A program made the position numbers and the translations under genes. Shown here one piece after another: positions 42,608 through 51,690 of a stretch of 64,000 bases of DNA. The first letter of the stretch is position 1, and each line of letters starts with the position of its first letter. Origin of the DNA: Candidatus Aalborgicola defluviihabitans (GTDB lineage Bacteria > Pseudomonadota > Gammaproteobacteria > Burkholderiales > Burkholderiaceae_C). The notes beneath the pieces were generated by a model. That model did no database searches and was not told the DNA's origin. It saw only the letters and a list, made by a program, of their open reading frames with translations. The DNA lies in the NCBI GenBank assembly GCA_016705575.1, contig JADIXX010000001.1:806001-870000 (forward strand), written 5' to 3'.

Positions 42608-44155
42608 ATGCGTTGCCCTTTTCTTTTGAAAACCGTGGTGATAGCCACTGCATTGAGTCTGGGCGCTGCGGGTACCGCCAGTGCAGCCACGAACGTCCAA
42701 CTGGCCAAACTGCTGGAACAACTCAACCAGCGCGTACAAAAGCTGGAGCAAGCCAATGCCGACTTGCAGCATGAACTGGTCGCCACACGCGCCAAGGCTG
42801 TGGCAGCCAAGGCAGCAACACCTGCCGCAAGCGCTGTAGAACAACGCCTGACGGCTTTGGAGCAACAGCAGTCGTTGCTTGCCACCAGCCTGGATAGCGA
42901 TACGATTAGCGAAAAGGAGCCCGATTTAAGCGCACGGCTCAAGGCCGTGGAGGTCAAAACCCAGGAACTATCTGGCCCGGTCGGCAAACTCGCTGCGCTG
43001 AACGACATCAAAGGCGGTTTAAGCCTAAGCATGGTGGCGCAAAAGTCACTGGCTCCCAATGCCGAAGACGGCCAGCTCGGTTACCGCACCGATGCCTTTG
43101 TGTCGCTACCTCTGGAGCCAATTGGCGACATAGAGCAATCCTTGTTCACCCAGTTGCGCCTGGGTCAGGGCTCTGGCTTGGGCGGCTTGCCATCGGGGTT
43201 TTCTAATCCATTGGCCACTGCATTCCAACTCGGCCTGGGCGCCGAAAACTCCGTCGCCTTGTTGGCCCAAGCCTGGTACCAGGCCAGTATTCCGTTGCCC
43301 TTGGGAGGCTTTAAACCTGCGTCTAAGCAGAACCTGGAAATTACCGTTGGCAAGATGGACCCGTTTGTGTTCTTTGACCAAAACGCCGTGGCTGGGGATG
43401 AAACCCGCCAGTTCCTCAACTCGGCATTCGTGCACAACCCCTTGCTGGATGCAGGTGGCGATATCGGGGTCGATGCCAACGGCTTTGCACCGGGCCTGCG
43501 CTTTTCGCTACTGGATACAAGCGACAAGCTGGAGAACTGGCGTGTCTCACTGGGCCTGTTCGGTGCCGGCGAAAAAGGCGCCAACTACCAAGGCAGCCTG
43601 GGCGCTCCGCTGGTAATGCTGCAAGCGGAAACGGCCAGGCGCTTTTTTGGTGGCCTGCTGGGTAACTACCGCGCATACGCATGGAGTAATCCACAAGCCG
43701 TTCCCTTTGCTTTTGATTTGCCGTTGGCCGACATCAGCCTGGCTGCGCCCGAGCACCACAGCGGGTGGGGCCTGTCCATGGACCAGCGCGTGGGTGACGG
43801 CATGACGCTGTTTGCCCGCTGGGGTCAGCAAACAACGGGCCGGGTCAAATTCGACCGGACGCTCACCTTGGGCTTGGAGGCCAATGGCTCGTACTGGAAC
43901 CGCGGCGGCGACAGCTTGGGCTTGGGGCTGGGTTGGTTGCGCACCAGCGATGCCTACCGCAACTACAAGCTAACCGACCCCACTGACCCGCAGACACTCA
44001 ACGAGTCGGAGAACGTGGCCGAGCTGTACTACCGCTGGCGCGTGGCCAAGCAGTTTGAACTCACGCCAAGCCTGCAATGGATTGACAACGCTGGTGGCGA
44101 CGCCGGCGCACCCGATGTGCGCATTTTCAGCCTGCGCTCGCAATTCACTTTTTAG
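42608..44155 (+). CDS. outer-membrane porin with coiled-coil N terminus (OprB-like)
   Basis: A 515-residue protein with a signal peptide (cleavage after GTASA, about residue 26), a coiled coil of Leu/Gln/Glu heptads (about 30-125, LLEQLNQRVQKLEQANADLQ), and a beta-rich remainder ending SLRSQFTF, the aromatic C-terminal strand of an outer-membrane barrel. Strand and loop patterns such as GWGLSMDQRVGDGMTLFARWG resemble carbohydrate-selective OprB porins; the coiled coil resembles the periplasmic part of peptidoglycan-anchored porins. GGGAGG precedes the start and the gene begins three bases after ftrA. Its place inside the ftr operon suggests a channel for the iron substrate. Family assignment is moderate. 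Confidence 0.7.
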   Translation: MRCPFLLKTVVIATALSLGAAGTASAATNVQLAKLLEQLNQRVQKLEQANADLQHELVATRAKAVAAKAATPAASAVEQRLTALEQQQSLLATSLDSDTISEKEPDLSARLKAVEVKTQELSGPVGKLAALNDIKGGLSLSMVAQKSLAPNAEDGQLGYRTDAFVSLPLEPIGDIEQSLFTQLRLGQGSGLGGLPSGFSNPLATAFQLGLGAENSVALLAQAWYQASIPLPLGGFKPASKQNLEITVGKMDPFVFFDQNAVAGDETRQFLNSAFVHNPLLDAGGDIGVDANGFAPGLRFSLLDTSDKLENWRVSLGLFGAGEKGANYQGSLGAPLVMLQAETARRFFGGLLGNYRAYAWSNPQAVPFAFDLPLADISLAAPEHHSGWGLSMDQRVGDGMTLFARWGQQTTGRVKFDRTLTLGLEANGSYWNRGGDSLGLGLGWLRTSDAYRNYKLTDPTDPQTLNESENVAELYYRWRVAKQFELTPSLQWIDNAGGDAGAPDVRIFSLRSQFTF

Positions 44156-44163
44156 GAGGTCAT

Positions 44164-44511
44164 ATGCGTACCAATCTTTTTTCAAACGCTTTACTGGCAG
44201 TACTCAGTGCCATGCTGCTGAACAGTTTGCCAGCACAGGCACAGGACATGCCGACCGTCAACCTTGTGATCCGCAATGGGCACTTTGTGCCCGCCATTCT
44301 GGAGGTTCCGGCCAACACCAAGTTCCGCTTGGTGATCAAAAACGAAGGCCCTGGCGCCGAAGAATTTGAAAGCGTGGAACTGCGCAAAGAAAAGGTGTTG
44401 GCTCCAGGAGCCACCAGCTTTTTGATCTTCCAGCCCCTCAAACCCGGCACCTACAAGTTCTTTGGCGACTTTCACCCCGAAACCGCACAGGGCCAGATGG
44501 TGGCCAAGTAA
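44164..44511 (+). CDS. ftrB: cupredoxin-like periplasmic protein, FtrB type
   Basis: A 115-residue secreted cupredoxin-fold protein (signal peptide to about residue 26, LPAQA-QDM). NGHFVPAILEVPANTKFRLVI begins the fold and the C-terminal GTYKFFGDFHPETAQGQMV is where cupredoxins carry ligands; here one His remains (FHPE) and the Cys and second His of classical blue-copper proteins are absent. In Bordetella FtrB is thought to oxidise ferrous iron with FtrA before uptake. AGGAGGT overlaps the stop region of the porin gene and lies just before ATG 44164. Confidence 0.85.
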   Translation: MRTNLFSNALLAVLSAMLLNSLPAQAQDMPTVNLVIRNGHFVPAILEVPANTKFRLVIKNEGPGAEEFESVELRKEKVLAPGATSFLIFQPLKPGTYKFFGDFHPETAQGQMVAK

Positions 44512-44526
44512 ACCGGGAGCACAACC

Positions 44527-45336
44527 ATGGGTAGCACAATTTTTATCGTCTGGCGGGAAAGCGTGGAAGCCATGCTGGTGGTCGGCATTCTGCACGCCTG
44601 GCTCAAGTTCAACAGCGCTGGAGCAGCCGGCCTGCGCGCGCTGGGATTGGGCGTGTTGTGCGGCCTGGGGCTGGCCGGCCTGCTGGGTTGGGCCATGGTG
44701 GCGGCACAGGACGAACTCTCGGGCACTGCGCTGGAATACTTCCAGGTGGCAATGCTGTTGGTGGCGTCGGGCCTGATTGTGCAGATGGTGTTGTGGATGC
44801 GCCGCCATGGCGCAGGCATGCGCAAAAACCTGCACCAAAGCCTGCAAGTGGCCATGCAACGCTCGGGGCTGATCGGCATTGCCGCCGTGGCCGCGCTGGC
44901 CATTGCCCGGGAAGGCGCCGAGACGGCCGTGTTTCTCTATGGCGTGAGTCTGGAGCCGGGCAACTCGGCCAATGTTTTCATGGGCGCCATGCTGGGCTTT
45001 GCCCTGGCCGCGTTCACCGCCTGGATACTGGGCCGGGGACTGCGCTTTTTGGACTACCGGCGCTTTTTTGCTTTGAGTGGCTGGATGCTGCTGTTCTTTG
45101 CGGGTGCGTTGCTGGGCAGCGCCATTGACCGCTTGACCGGTGCCGGCCTGCTACCCGCGCTGATGGACCCCTTGTGGAACACTGCCGGGCTGCTGGACGA
45201 CAGCGGTCGGCTGGGCTCTATCGTGGCGGCACTGGTTGGCTACCGGGCCCACCCGTCGCTCATGCTGGTGGTGGTGTACACCGCCTACTGGCTGTTCATG
45301 CTGCGCGCCATGCGCCCGGCCCGCCAACATGCGTAG
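44527..45336 (+). CDS. ftrC: FTR1-family iron permease, FtrC type
   Basis: A 269-residue inner-membrane permease with seven predicted helices. Both REXXE iron-passage motifs are present: RESVE (10-14) and REGAE (128-132). These mark the Ftr1/EfeU family, which carries ferric iron produced by a coupled oxidase. The position after the cupredoxin and before the polyferredoxin fits FtrC/FetM. Its 3' end overlaps the next gene by eight bases. Confidence 0.92.
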   Translation: MGSTIFIVWRESVEAMLVVGILHAWLKFNSAGAAGLRALGLGVLCGLGLAGLLGWAMVAAQDELSGTALEYFQVAMLLVASGLIVQMVLWMRRHGAGMRKNLHQSLQVAMQRSGLIGIAAVAALAIAREGAETAVFLYGVSLEPGNSANVFMGAMLGFALAAFTAWILGRGLRFLDYRRFFALSGWMLLFFAGALLGSAIDRLTGAGLLPALMDPLWNTAGLLDDSGRLGSIVAALVGYRAHPSLMLVVVYTAYWLFMLRAMRPARQHA

Positions 45337-46750
45337 CATCCCCATCTACCCGGTAACGGCAGCGGCGCCCGCACTACCAGTGCAGCGCGAAGGCCTGCTG
45401 GCCCGCCTGGGCCTGGCCATGCGCCGGCACCAACGCCTTATTCAGGGTATTCAGTGGGTGGTGGTGCTGTTTTATTTTGGGCTGTTGGTGGTGCCGGCGA
45501 TGATGCCGCTGCCCGACCAAGACGCACACATTTTGACCAACTTGCGGCTGTTTGCCCAGTTCCTGTTCTGGGGCATTTGGTGGCCCTTTGTCATGCTCAG
45601 CACCATGCTGCTTGGGCGCGTGTGGTGCGGCGTTTTTTGCCCTGAAGGTTCCTTGACTGAACTGGCCAGCCGCCATGGCCTGGGTCGTGCCATTCCGCGC
45701 TGGATGCGCTGGGGCGGCTGGCCCTTTGTCGCCTTTGTCGGCACCACGGTGTACGGCCAGCTGGTCAGTGTGTACGAATACCCGCAGGCCGCCATGCTGG
45801 TACTGGGTGGCTCCACCGTGGCCGCCGTGGCGGTGGGTTTGGTCTACGGCAAAGGCAGCCGGGTTTGGTGCCGCTACCTGTGTCCGGCCAATGGCGTCTT
45901 TGGCTTGCTGGCCAAGATTGCCCCCGTGCATTTTGGCGTGGACGAAGCGCGTTGGCTGCAGCAAATGGGGCAACCCCAGGAGCGCCGTCATGCTGTCAAC
46001 TGCGCGCCACTCATCAATATTGGCCACATGCAAAGCGCATCCAGCTGCCACGCCTGTGGGCGCTGCGCTGGCGAGAACGACGCGGTGGCCCTGGCGCTGC
46101 GTTCACCCGCGCACGAGATCTTGAACACCCGTCCGGCGGCCGCCAATACCGGTGAGGCCATGACCCTGATCGTGGGCGTAATTGGCATTGCAACTGCCGC
46201 GTTTACCTGGTCGGCCAGCCCGCGCTTTGTCTGGTTCAAAACCACCGTGGCGGAGTGGCTGATTGACCATGACTGGATGGTCTTGTTGCAAGACAACGCG
46301 CCCTGGTGGCTGCTCACCCACTACCCACAGGCCCAGGACGTTTTCACCTGGCTCGACGGCCTGTGCATTCTGGCCTGGATTCTGGGCGGCGGTGCAGCCC
46401 TGGGGCTGGTCGTTTGGGCTGGAGTCTGGCTGGCGGCGCGTCTGCTGAACAACCCCGCCCTGCCCTGGCAAAAGCTGGCGCTGGGCTTGGTGCCCATAGG
46501 CGGTGCAGGGGTTTTCCTGGGCCTGTCCATGTTGACCCTGGGCCACCTCAAGGCCGAGGGTGTGGACCTGGCCTGGGTGCCGGCTGTGCGTGCAGTGCTG
46601 CTGTGTGCGGGCGCGGGATTCTCGGCCTACCTGCTGGCACGACTGTGCCTGACGCGCCGCACGCTGCGGTCGGTAGCCGCGTGCTTGCTGGCGTGGCTGA
46701 CACTGGCCTTGGTGGTAGGCGTGTGGGCCCAGATTTTGTTTGTCCGTTAA
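45329..46750 (+). CDS. ftrD: membrane polyferredoxin, FtrD type
   Basis: A 473-residue membrane protein of the NapH/CcoG-like polyferredoxin kind. Cys motifs CGVFCPEG (C100, C104) and CRYLCPANG (C181, C185) lie at helix ends, and C225 with CHACGRC (C240, C243, C246) forms a further cluster site. At least eight predicted helices surround and follow these. In the FtrABCD model it disposes of electrons released by iron oxidation. ATG 45329 overlaps the ftrC end; the open frame to 45236 lies inside ftrC and is not used. Confidence 0.85.
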   Translation: MRSIPIYPVTAAAPALPVQREGLLARLGLAMRRHQRLIQGIQWVVVLFYFGLLVVPAMMPLPDQDAHILTNLRLFAQFLFWGIWWPFVMLSTMLLGRVWCGVFCPEGSLTELASRHGLGRAIPRWMRWGGWPFVAFVGTTVYGQLVSVYEYPQAAMLVLGGSTVAAVAVGLVYGKGSRVWCRYLCPANGVFGLLAKIAPVHFGVDEARWLQQMGQPQERRHAVNCAPLINIGHMQSASSCHACGRCAGENDAVALALRSPAHEILNTRPAAANTGEAMTLIVGVIGIATAAFTWSASPRFVWFKTTVAEWLIDHDWMVLLQDNAPWWLLTHYPQAQDVFTWLDGLCILAWILGGGAALGLVVWAGVWLAARLLNNPALPWQKLALGLVPIGGAGVFLGLSMLTLGHLKAEGVDLAWVPAVRAVLLCAGAGFSAYLLARLCLTRRTLRSVAACLLAWLTLALVVGVWAQILFVR

Positions 46751-46779
46751 GGTGCTATTTGCCAAATAACTACGTGTGA

Positions 46780-46835
46780 AATTGGCCTCTAGCCCTCGTC
46801 GAATCTACACAAGCAACTATTAAATTAATAGTAGA
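46780..46835 (+). repeat. dispersed repeat, copy E
   Basis: Reads AATTGGCCTCTAGCCCTCGT, then CTACACAAGC, and ends with the perfect short inverted repeat CTATTAAATTAATAG. It is the best-preserved copy in the window. It fills the gap between the convergent ftrD and ThDP-enzyme genes, where no separate T-run terminator is seen. Confidence 0.8.
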
Positions 46836-46846
46836 CCGGCAACGCA

Positions 46847-48601
46847 CTAGCGCTTGAGCGCCGCCTGCGTGATGGTGTTCAGACTGCCCCGGGTGCTGAT
46901 GAGCTCGGGCTCCAGCATCACCTCAATCAATGTGCCCTGTGGCCGCGCCAGGGCTGCCAGCAGTTCGGCTTCAAACTGGTCACTGCGCTGGATGCGCACA
47001 CCGGCATAGCCGTAGGCGCGTGCCAAAGCCGCAAAGTCGGGGTTGTTCAAGGCCGTTCCAGCACCCTGTACGTGTGTGGGGTACTCACGCTCCTGGTGCA
47101 TGCGGATGGTGCCAAACATGCCATTGTTCAGTAGCAGGATGATGGTCTTGGCGCCGTGCTGTACGGCGGTGGCCAGCTCCTGCCCATTCATCAGGAAATC
47201 ACCATCGCCAGCAATGGTGAACACCACCCGATCGGTGGTAATAGCCGCCGCAATGCCTGCCGGTACGCCGTAACCCATAGCGCCATTGGTGGGCGCGAGT
47301 TGGGTCTTGTGGCCGCCAGCCAGGCCGCTGTAGCGGTAAAAGCGGTGCAGCCAACTGGCAAAGTTACCGGCGCCGTTGGTTAGCACTGCGTCCAGTGGCA
47401 GATGCTTTTGCACGGTGGCGATAACGCTGTGCATGTCCACCAAGCCGCGCTCGGTATCCGCAGGCAGGTCCTGGATAGGCGTGGCCTGCAGGTTCGCCAC
47501 GTAATCGGCGTTGCAAGCCATCGTCCAGGCCTCCCACGGTAGGCTTGCCGGAGCGGCCATGGTCTCTAGTGCGTGCGCCGCAGTGCGCATGCTGGCGTTA
47601 ATGGCCAGATCGGCCTGGTAGACGCGGTTGAGCTCTTCGGCACTGGCGTGAATGTGCACCAGCGTCTGCGCCGCCTTGGGTGCCTGCAGCACGGTGTAGC
47701 CGCCGGTGGTCATCTCGCCCAGGCGCGGGCCAATGGCCAGAATCAGGTCGCTGTCCTTGAGGCGCTTGGCCAGTGCTGGGTTGATGCCAATGCCCACGTC
47801 ACCAGCGTACTGCGGGTGGTGGTTGTCAAAGGTGTCCTGAAACCGGAAGGCATTGCCCACTGGCAGTTTCCAGGCCTGTGCAAACCGCTGCAGGGCCTGT
47901 GCGGCCTGCGGCGTCCAGCCGCCACCGCCCGCGATGACCATGGGACGCTCTGCTTTCAATAGCAGCTCACGTAGTTTTTCCATGGCCTGCGGGCCAACCC
48001 AGGCATCAGACGGCTCCACGCGGGGCAGCGGCTGGGGCAGCAGGCCCGTTGCCGGGTTGGGCGTCAGGGTCTGCACCAGCATATCTTCTGGCAGTACCAG
48101 CACCACCGGCCCTGGGCGGCCATTCATGGCCGTGGCAAAGGCGCGAGCAATGTACTCGGGGATGCGGCTGGCGTCATCAATGCGCTCTACACGTTTGGCC
48201 ATGCCCTGGGTGCTGGCGCCAAAGAACACGCGGTAGTCCAGCTCCTGGAAGGCCTCGCGGTCGCGGGTGTCGCTGGCGACGTCGCCCACCAGCATCACCA
48301 TGGGTGTGGAATCCTGAAACGCCGTGTGGATGCCGATGGAGGCGTTGGTGGCACCGGGACCGCGCGTCACAATGCACACGCCGGGCCGCCCAGTCAGCTT
48401 GCCGTGGGCCTCGGCCATGAATGCGGCACCGCCCTCTTGCCGGTTAACCACAAACTGGATCTTGGTCTGGTAGCGGTGAAAGCCGTCGAGTACGGCCAAA
48501 AAACTCTCGCCAGGCACACCAAAGGCGTGGGTTACACCCTGTTCGATGAGACATTGCACCAGCAGGTGGCCGGCGATTTGAGGGGGTGGTAGAACGGTCA
48601 T
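46847..48601 (-). CDS. thiamine diphosphate-dependent enzyme, acetolactate synthase-like
   Basis: A 584-residue protein with the three ThDP-enzyme domains: PYR (about 8-175, with catalytic Glu56 in NRQEGG), central domain (about 200-330) and PP (about 375-560) with the cofactor motif GDGDFLMNGQELATAVQHG. It resembles the large-subunit acetolactate synthase superfamily, but no small regulatory subunit or ilvC is adjacent, so it is probably a catabolic or unassigned member. It lies 56 bases downstream of phhA on the same strand and may share its transcript; a link to aromatic keto-acid decarboxylation is possible but not shown. Confidence 0.8.
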   Translation of the reverse strand: MTVLPPPQIAGHLLVQCLIEQGVTHAFGVPGESFLAVLDGFHRYQTKIQFVVNRQEGGAAFMAEAHGKLTGRPGVCIVTRGPGATNASIGIHTAFQDSTPMVMLVGDVASDTRDREAFQELDYRVFFGASTQGMAKRVERIDDASRIPEYIARAFATAMNGRPGPVVLVLPEDMLVQTLTPNPATGLLPQPLPRVEPSDAWVGPQAMEKLRELLLKAERPMVIAGGGGWTPQAAQALQRFAQAWKLPVGNAFRFQDTFDNHHPQYAGDVGIGINPALAKRLKDSDLILAIGPRLGEMTTGGYTVLQAPKAAQTLVHIHASAEELNRVYQADLAINASMRTAAHALETMAAPASLPWEAWTMACNADYVANLQATPIQDLPADTERGLVDMHSVIATVQKHLPLDAVLTNGAGNFASWLHRFYRYSGLAGGHKTQLAPTNGAMGYGVPAGIAAAITTDRVVFTIAGDGDFLMNGQELATAVQHGAKTIILLLNNGMFGTIRMHQEREYPTHVQGAGTALNNPDFAALARAYGYAGVRIQRSDQFEAELLAALARPQGTLIEVMLEPELISTRGSLNTITQAALKR

Positions 48602-48657
48602 GGCGCATATTGTGCGTCAAGACAAACAACCCCAAATCACCATGCGCCAATAGCCGG

Positions 48658-49551
48658 TCAGCTCTTGCGTGGGCGCGCCAAGTGGAAACTACCGGTGCCT
48701 TGGTGCAGTACCGTATCGGCAGGCAACACATCGCCCGGTTGGTAGTGCGGACCATGGCCCAGGCGTTCGTACACCGGCGCAAAGTCAGTCTGCGCCAGAG
48801 CCAACAAATCGTCCAAATGGTCCAGCACAAAGTAGACCTCTTGAAAGTCGTCAATGCGGTAGTTAGTGCGCATAACCCGCTCCAGATCAAACCCAATGCG
48901 GTTGGGCGAATCGCTCTGGATCGAAAACACGCTCTCTGAATACGACGACGCTATGCCCGCGCCGTAAATACGCAAGCCTTCTTTTTGGCGCACCAGACCA
49001 AACTCCACCGTGTACCAGTACACGCGGGCCAATTCAGTGAGCTTGCCCAATTGTTGCGCACGCAGACCGCCCTGGCCATAGGCCTGGATAAAGTCGGCCA
49101 TAACCGGGTGCATGAGCATGGGCACGTGGCCAAACACGTCGTGGAACACGTCGGGCTCTTCCAGGTAATCCAACTCATGGGCACCCCGGATGAAATTGCC
49201 CGACGGAAAGCGCCGGTTGGCCAGATGGTCGAAAAATACGTCATCGGGCACCAGCCCCGGCACCGCCACCACTTGCCAGCCGGTAGCCTTCATCAGGGTT
49301 TCAGAGAGTTCCTCAAAATTGGGAATGCGCTCGGCTGACATGGGCAGGCGGTTCATGCCGGCCACAAAGTCGTCACAGGCCAAGCCCGGTAAGAGCTTGG
49401 TCTGGCGCTCGTACAGCGTCTTCCAAACCGCGTGTTGCGCGGGTGTGTAGTTTTCCCAGCCCTGGTCCATTGTCCAGTCCGGGCGCTGGGGGGCTGCGGT
49501 GGCACCAGCGGCTAGCCCGTGTTTGACTTTTTCAGCTACGTTAACGTCCAT
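48658..49551 (-). CDS. phhA: phenylalanine 4-monooxygenase
   Basis: Converts phenylalanine to tyrosine using tetrahydropterin and O2. The 297-residue bacterial single-domain type has the iron ligands H137 and H142 in FHDVFGHVP and E183 in WYTVEFGL, the same spacing as in Chromobacterium violaceum PAH. There is no regulatory ACT domain. It is downstream of phhB and hppD in one minus-strand operon, giving Phe to Tyr and the later conversion of hydroxyphenylpyruvate to homogentisate. Confidence 0.95.
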   Translation of the reverse strand: MDVNVAEKVKHGLAAGATAAPQRPDWTMDQGWENYTPAQHAVWKTLYERQTKLLPGLACDDFVAGMNRLPMSAERIPNFEELSETLMKATGWQVVAVPGLVPDDVFFDHLANRRFPSGNFIRGAHELDYLEEPDVFHDVFGHVPMLMHPVMADFIQAYGQGGLRAQQLGKLTELARVYWYTVEFGLVRQKEGLRIYGAGIASSYSESVFSIQSDSPNRIGFDLERVMRTNYRIDDFQEVYFVLDHLDDLLALAQTDFAPVYERLGHGPHYQPGDVLPADTVLHQGTGSFHLARPRKS

Positions 49552-49563
49552 GGTCCGGCTCCT

Positions 49564-49884
49564 TCAGGCTGCAGTAGCGACAGCGCCTGCCACATTGCCA
49601 GCGAAGGCCTGCTCGCACAGGCGGGCCATATCGATGTCGTTGGTGCTCAGGCCACGTACGTCGTGCGTCGTCCAGGTGATGGCCACCTGGTTGTACACGT
49701 TGCTCCACTCGGGGTGGTGGTTGTGCTTTTCCGATGCAATGGCGACATGGGTCATGAAGGCAAAGGCCTGCATGAAATCACCAAATACAAAGTTGCGACT
49801 CAGGGTCCCGATATGGGTGTCCACCTGCCATTGCGGAAACTCGGCCGCCAATGCGGCCAGTTCGGTGGCTTCAAGTTTGCGCAT
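49564..49884 (-). CDS. phhB: pterin-4a-carbinolamine dehydratase
   Basis: A 106-residue PCD/DCoH that regenerates the pterin cofactor for PhhA. The conserved EKHNHHPEW motif (52-60) carries the catalytic histidines, followed by VYNQVAITWTTHDVRGLS. It begins two bases after the hppD stop and ends 12 bases before phhA, so all three are probably cotranscribed. Confidence 0.93.
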   Translation of the reverse strand: MRKLEATELAALAAEFPQWQVDTHIGTLSRNFVFGDFMQAFAFMTHVAIASEKHNHHPEWSNVYNQVAITWTTHDVRGLSTNDIDMARLCEQAFAGNVAGAVATAA

Positions 49885-49886
49885 GG

Positions 49887-50969
49887 TTAAGCCGCCACGC
49901 CTTCAATGACCCCTCGGCGCAACTGGTCGCGCTCCATGGACTCGAACAGGGCCTTGAAGTTGCCTTCGCCAAAACCTTCATCGCCCTTGCGCTGGATGAA
50001 CTCAAAAAAGACCGGACCCATCAGCGTCTGCGAGAAGATTTGCAACAACAGGCGGCGCTCTCCGGACTTGGTCGTACCATCCAGCAAAATGCCACGCGTC
50101 TGCAGCGCGTTCACGTCTTCGCCATGGTTGGGCAGACGGCCTTCGAGCATTTCGTAGTAGGTTTCGGGTGGCGCTGTCATCAAGGGCACGCCAGCAGCTC
50201 GCAGTTTGTCCAGCGAATCGAACAGGTTGTCGGACAGCAGCGCAATGTGCTGGATGCCTTCGCCGTTGTACTGCATCAAAAACTCTTCAATCTGGCCACC
50301 GCTGCCCTTGGCTTCTTCGTTCAGGGGGATGCGGATCATGCCGTCCGGCGCGCTCATGGCGCGCGAGGTCAGGCCGGTGTATTCGCCCTTGATGTCGAAG
50401 TAGCGGATTTCGCGGAAGTTGAAGATGCGCTCATAGAAACTGCCCCAAAAAGCCATGCGACCACGGTAGACGTTGTGCGTCAGGTGGTCAATGATCTTGA
50501 AGCCATGCCCAACCGGATGGCGGTCCACGCCTTCGATGAAGTCAAAGTCGATGTCGTAAATGCTCTTGCCTTCTTCAAAACGGTCAATCAAATACAGCGG
50601 CGCACCGCCAATGCCCTTGATGGCGGGCAAGCGCAGTTCCATGGGGCCGGTCGGAATATCCACGGGCTGTGCGCCCAATTCCAGGGCACGGGTATAGGCC
50701 TTGTGCGAGTCTTTCACGCGAAACGCCATGCTGCACGCGCCGGGGCCGTGTTCGGCGGCAAAGTAGGCAGCGTTGCTTTTGGGTTCGCGGTTGATGATGA
50801 AGTTGATGTCGCCCTGGCGGTACAGGTCCACATCCTTGGAGCGGTGGCGCGCTACGCGCACGAAACCCATCTGTTCCAGCACCGGCTCCAGAACGCCCGG
50901 CGTGGGGGATGCGAACTCTACAAATTCAAATCCCATCAGCCCCATCGGGTTGTCAAACAAATCGGCCAT
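49887..50969 (-). CDS. hppD: 4-hydroxyphenylpyruvate dioxygenase
   Basis: A 360-residue non-heme iron dioxygenase of the two-domain vicinal-oxygen-chelate fold, forming homogentisate from 4-hydroxyphenylpyruvate. Iron ligands are in IDHLTHNVYRG, GIQHIALLSDN and FEFIQRKGDEGFGEGNF with a later Glu. The length equals Pseudomonas HPD. AGGAGC precedes ATG 50969. It is first in the hppD-phhB-phhA operon and diverges from an Lrp/AsnC-type regulator across 93-108 bp. Confidence 0.95.
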   Translation of the reverse strand: MADLFDNPMGLMGFEFVEFASPTPGVLEPVLEQMGFVRVARHRSKDVDLYRQGDINFIINREPKSNAAYFAAEHGPGACSMAFRVKDSHKAYTRALELGAQPVDIPTGPMELRLPAIKGIGGAPLYLIDRFEEGKSIYDIDFDFIEGVDRHPVGHGFKIIDHLTHNVYRGRMAFWGSFYERIFNFREIRYFDIKGEYTGLTSRAMSAPDGMIRIPLNEEAKGSGGQIEEFLMQYNGEGIQHIALLSDNLFDSLDKLRAAGVPLMTAPPETYYEMLEGRLPNHGEDVNALQTRGILLDGTTKSGERRLLLQIFSQTLMGPVFFEFIQRKGDEGFGEGNFKALFESMERDQLRRGVIEGVAA

Positions 50970-51062
50970 TGCGTTGCTCCTAAAGTCATTGTTGTGAATA
51001 CTTGATTGTGGTCAAGATAGCGCGCACGGTGTACGCAACTTGCGCCATTTAACGCCAAACAT

Positions 51063-51079
51063 ATGCATAATTTATGCAT
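51063..51079. promoter_or_regulatory. palindrome at the start of the Lrp-type gene
   Basis: ATGCATAATTTATGCAT is a perfect inverted repeat (8-1-8). It overlaps the first base pairs of the likely start codon (51078) of the Lrp-family gene and lies 94 bp upstream of hppD. An Lrp-type regulator binding here could repress itself and control the divergent hppD operon. It also contains CATAAT, a possible -10 element. Confidence 0.5.
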
Positions 51080-51611
51080 GAATCAAGAAAAATATGACGA
51101 TTTGCTGCTAGACAAGTTCGATATCAGCTTGCTTGCTGCACTGCAAAAGGATGCCCACGCCACCAACCAGCAAGTCGGCGAGCAGATTCACCTCTCGGCC
51201 TCGCAGGTGAGCCGGCGCATCCAGCGGCTAGAAACCAGCGGCATCATCCGCCGTTATGTCGCCCTGTTGGATCCTGCTGCGCTGGGCCTGGGTGTGCGCG
51301 CCATGAGCTACGTCACGTTAAGCCGCCACGGCGGCGACGAGGGATTGGCCTTTGAGCGCGAAATTGCGGTCATCCCCGAGGTGCTGGATTGCTACTCGGT
51401 GGCCGGTGAATCGGACTACATCCTGCAAATCGTGGCGGCTGACCTGACCGTGCTGTCGGACTCGGTGCTGAAGAAACTCATGCGCATCAAGGGCGTGGCC
51501 AATATCCGCTCCAACATCGTGCTGAACTGCATCAAGTCCAGCACCGAACTGCCGCTGGGCCACATTGGCCGGGGCGATGGCATGGCTCGCAAGGTACGGA
51601 TTGCAGGGTAG
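51078..51611 (+). CDS. Lrp/AsnC-family transcriptional regulator
   Basis: A 177-residue regulator. The N-terminal helix-turn-helix (DISLLAALQKDAHATNQQVGEQI, then LSASQVSRRIQRLE) is followed by a RAM effector-binding domain (about 85-165) with the glycine-rich VAGESDYILQI turn. Divergence from hppD-phhB-phhA implies control of that operon in response to an aromatic amino acid. ATG 51078 was chosen; ATG 51063 would add five residues and place the palindrome inside the gene. No SD is apparent for either. Confidence 0.88.
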   Translation: MNQEKYDDLLLDKFDISLLAALQKDAHATNQQVGEQIHLSASQVSRRIQRLETSGIIRRYVALLDPAALGLGVRAMSYVTLSRHGGDEGLAFEREIAVIPEVLDCYSVAGESDYILQIVAADLTVLSDSVLKKLMRIKGVANIRSNIVLNCIKSSTELPLGHIGRGDGMARKVRIAG

Positions 51612-51623
51612 TCATTTCAGCCA

Positions 51624-51680
51624 ATACTATTTTTTCGATAGCATGCTATGTATATTGCAAGAGGGCTATAGGACAATTTT
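51624..51680 (-). repeat. dispersed repeat, copy F
   Basis: On the minus strand it reads AATTGTCCTATAGCCCTC, TACATAGC, and ends with CTATCGAAAAAATAG, the same element layout as the other copies. It lies between the convergent Lrp-type and LysR genes. Confidence 0.75.
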
Positions 51681-51690
51681 ATAAAAACTA

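Noticed and set aside
47957..47980. Similarity of AATAGCAGCTCACGTAG in the ThDP-enzyme gene to part of the dispersed repeat
   Set aside because: The CTAGCCCTCGT landmark is missing and the encoded residues fit the enzyme family, so a chance match is more likely.
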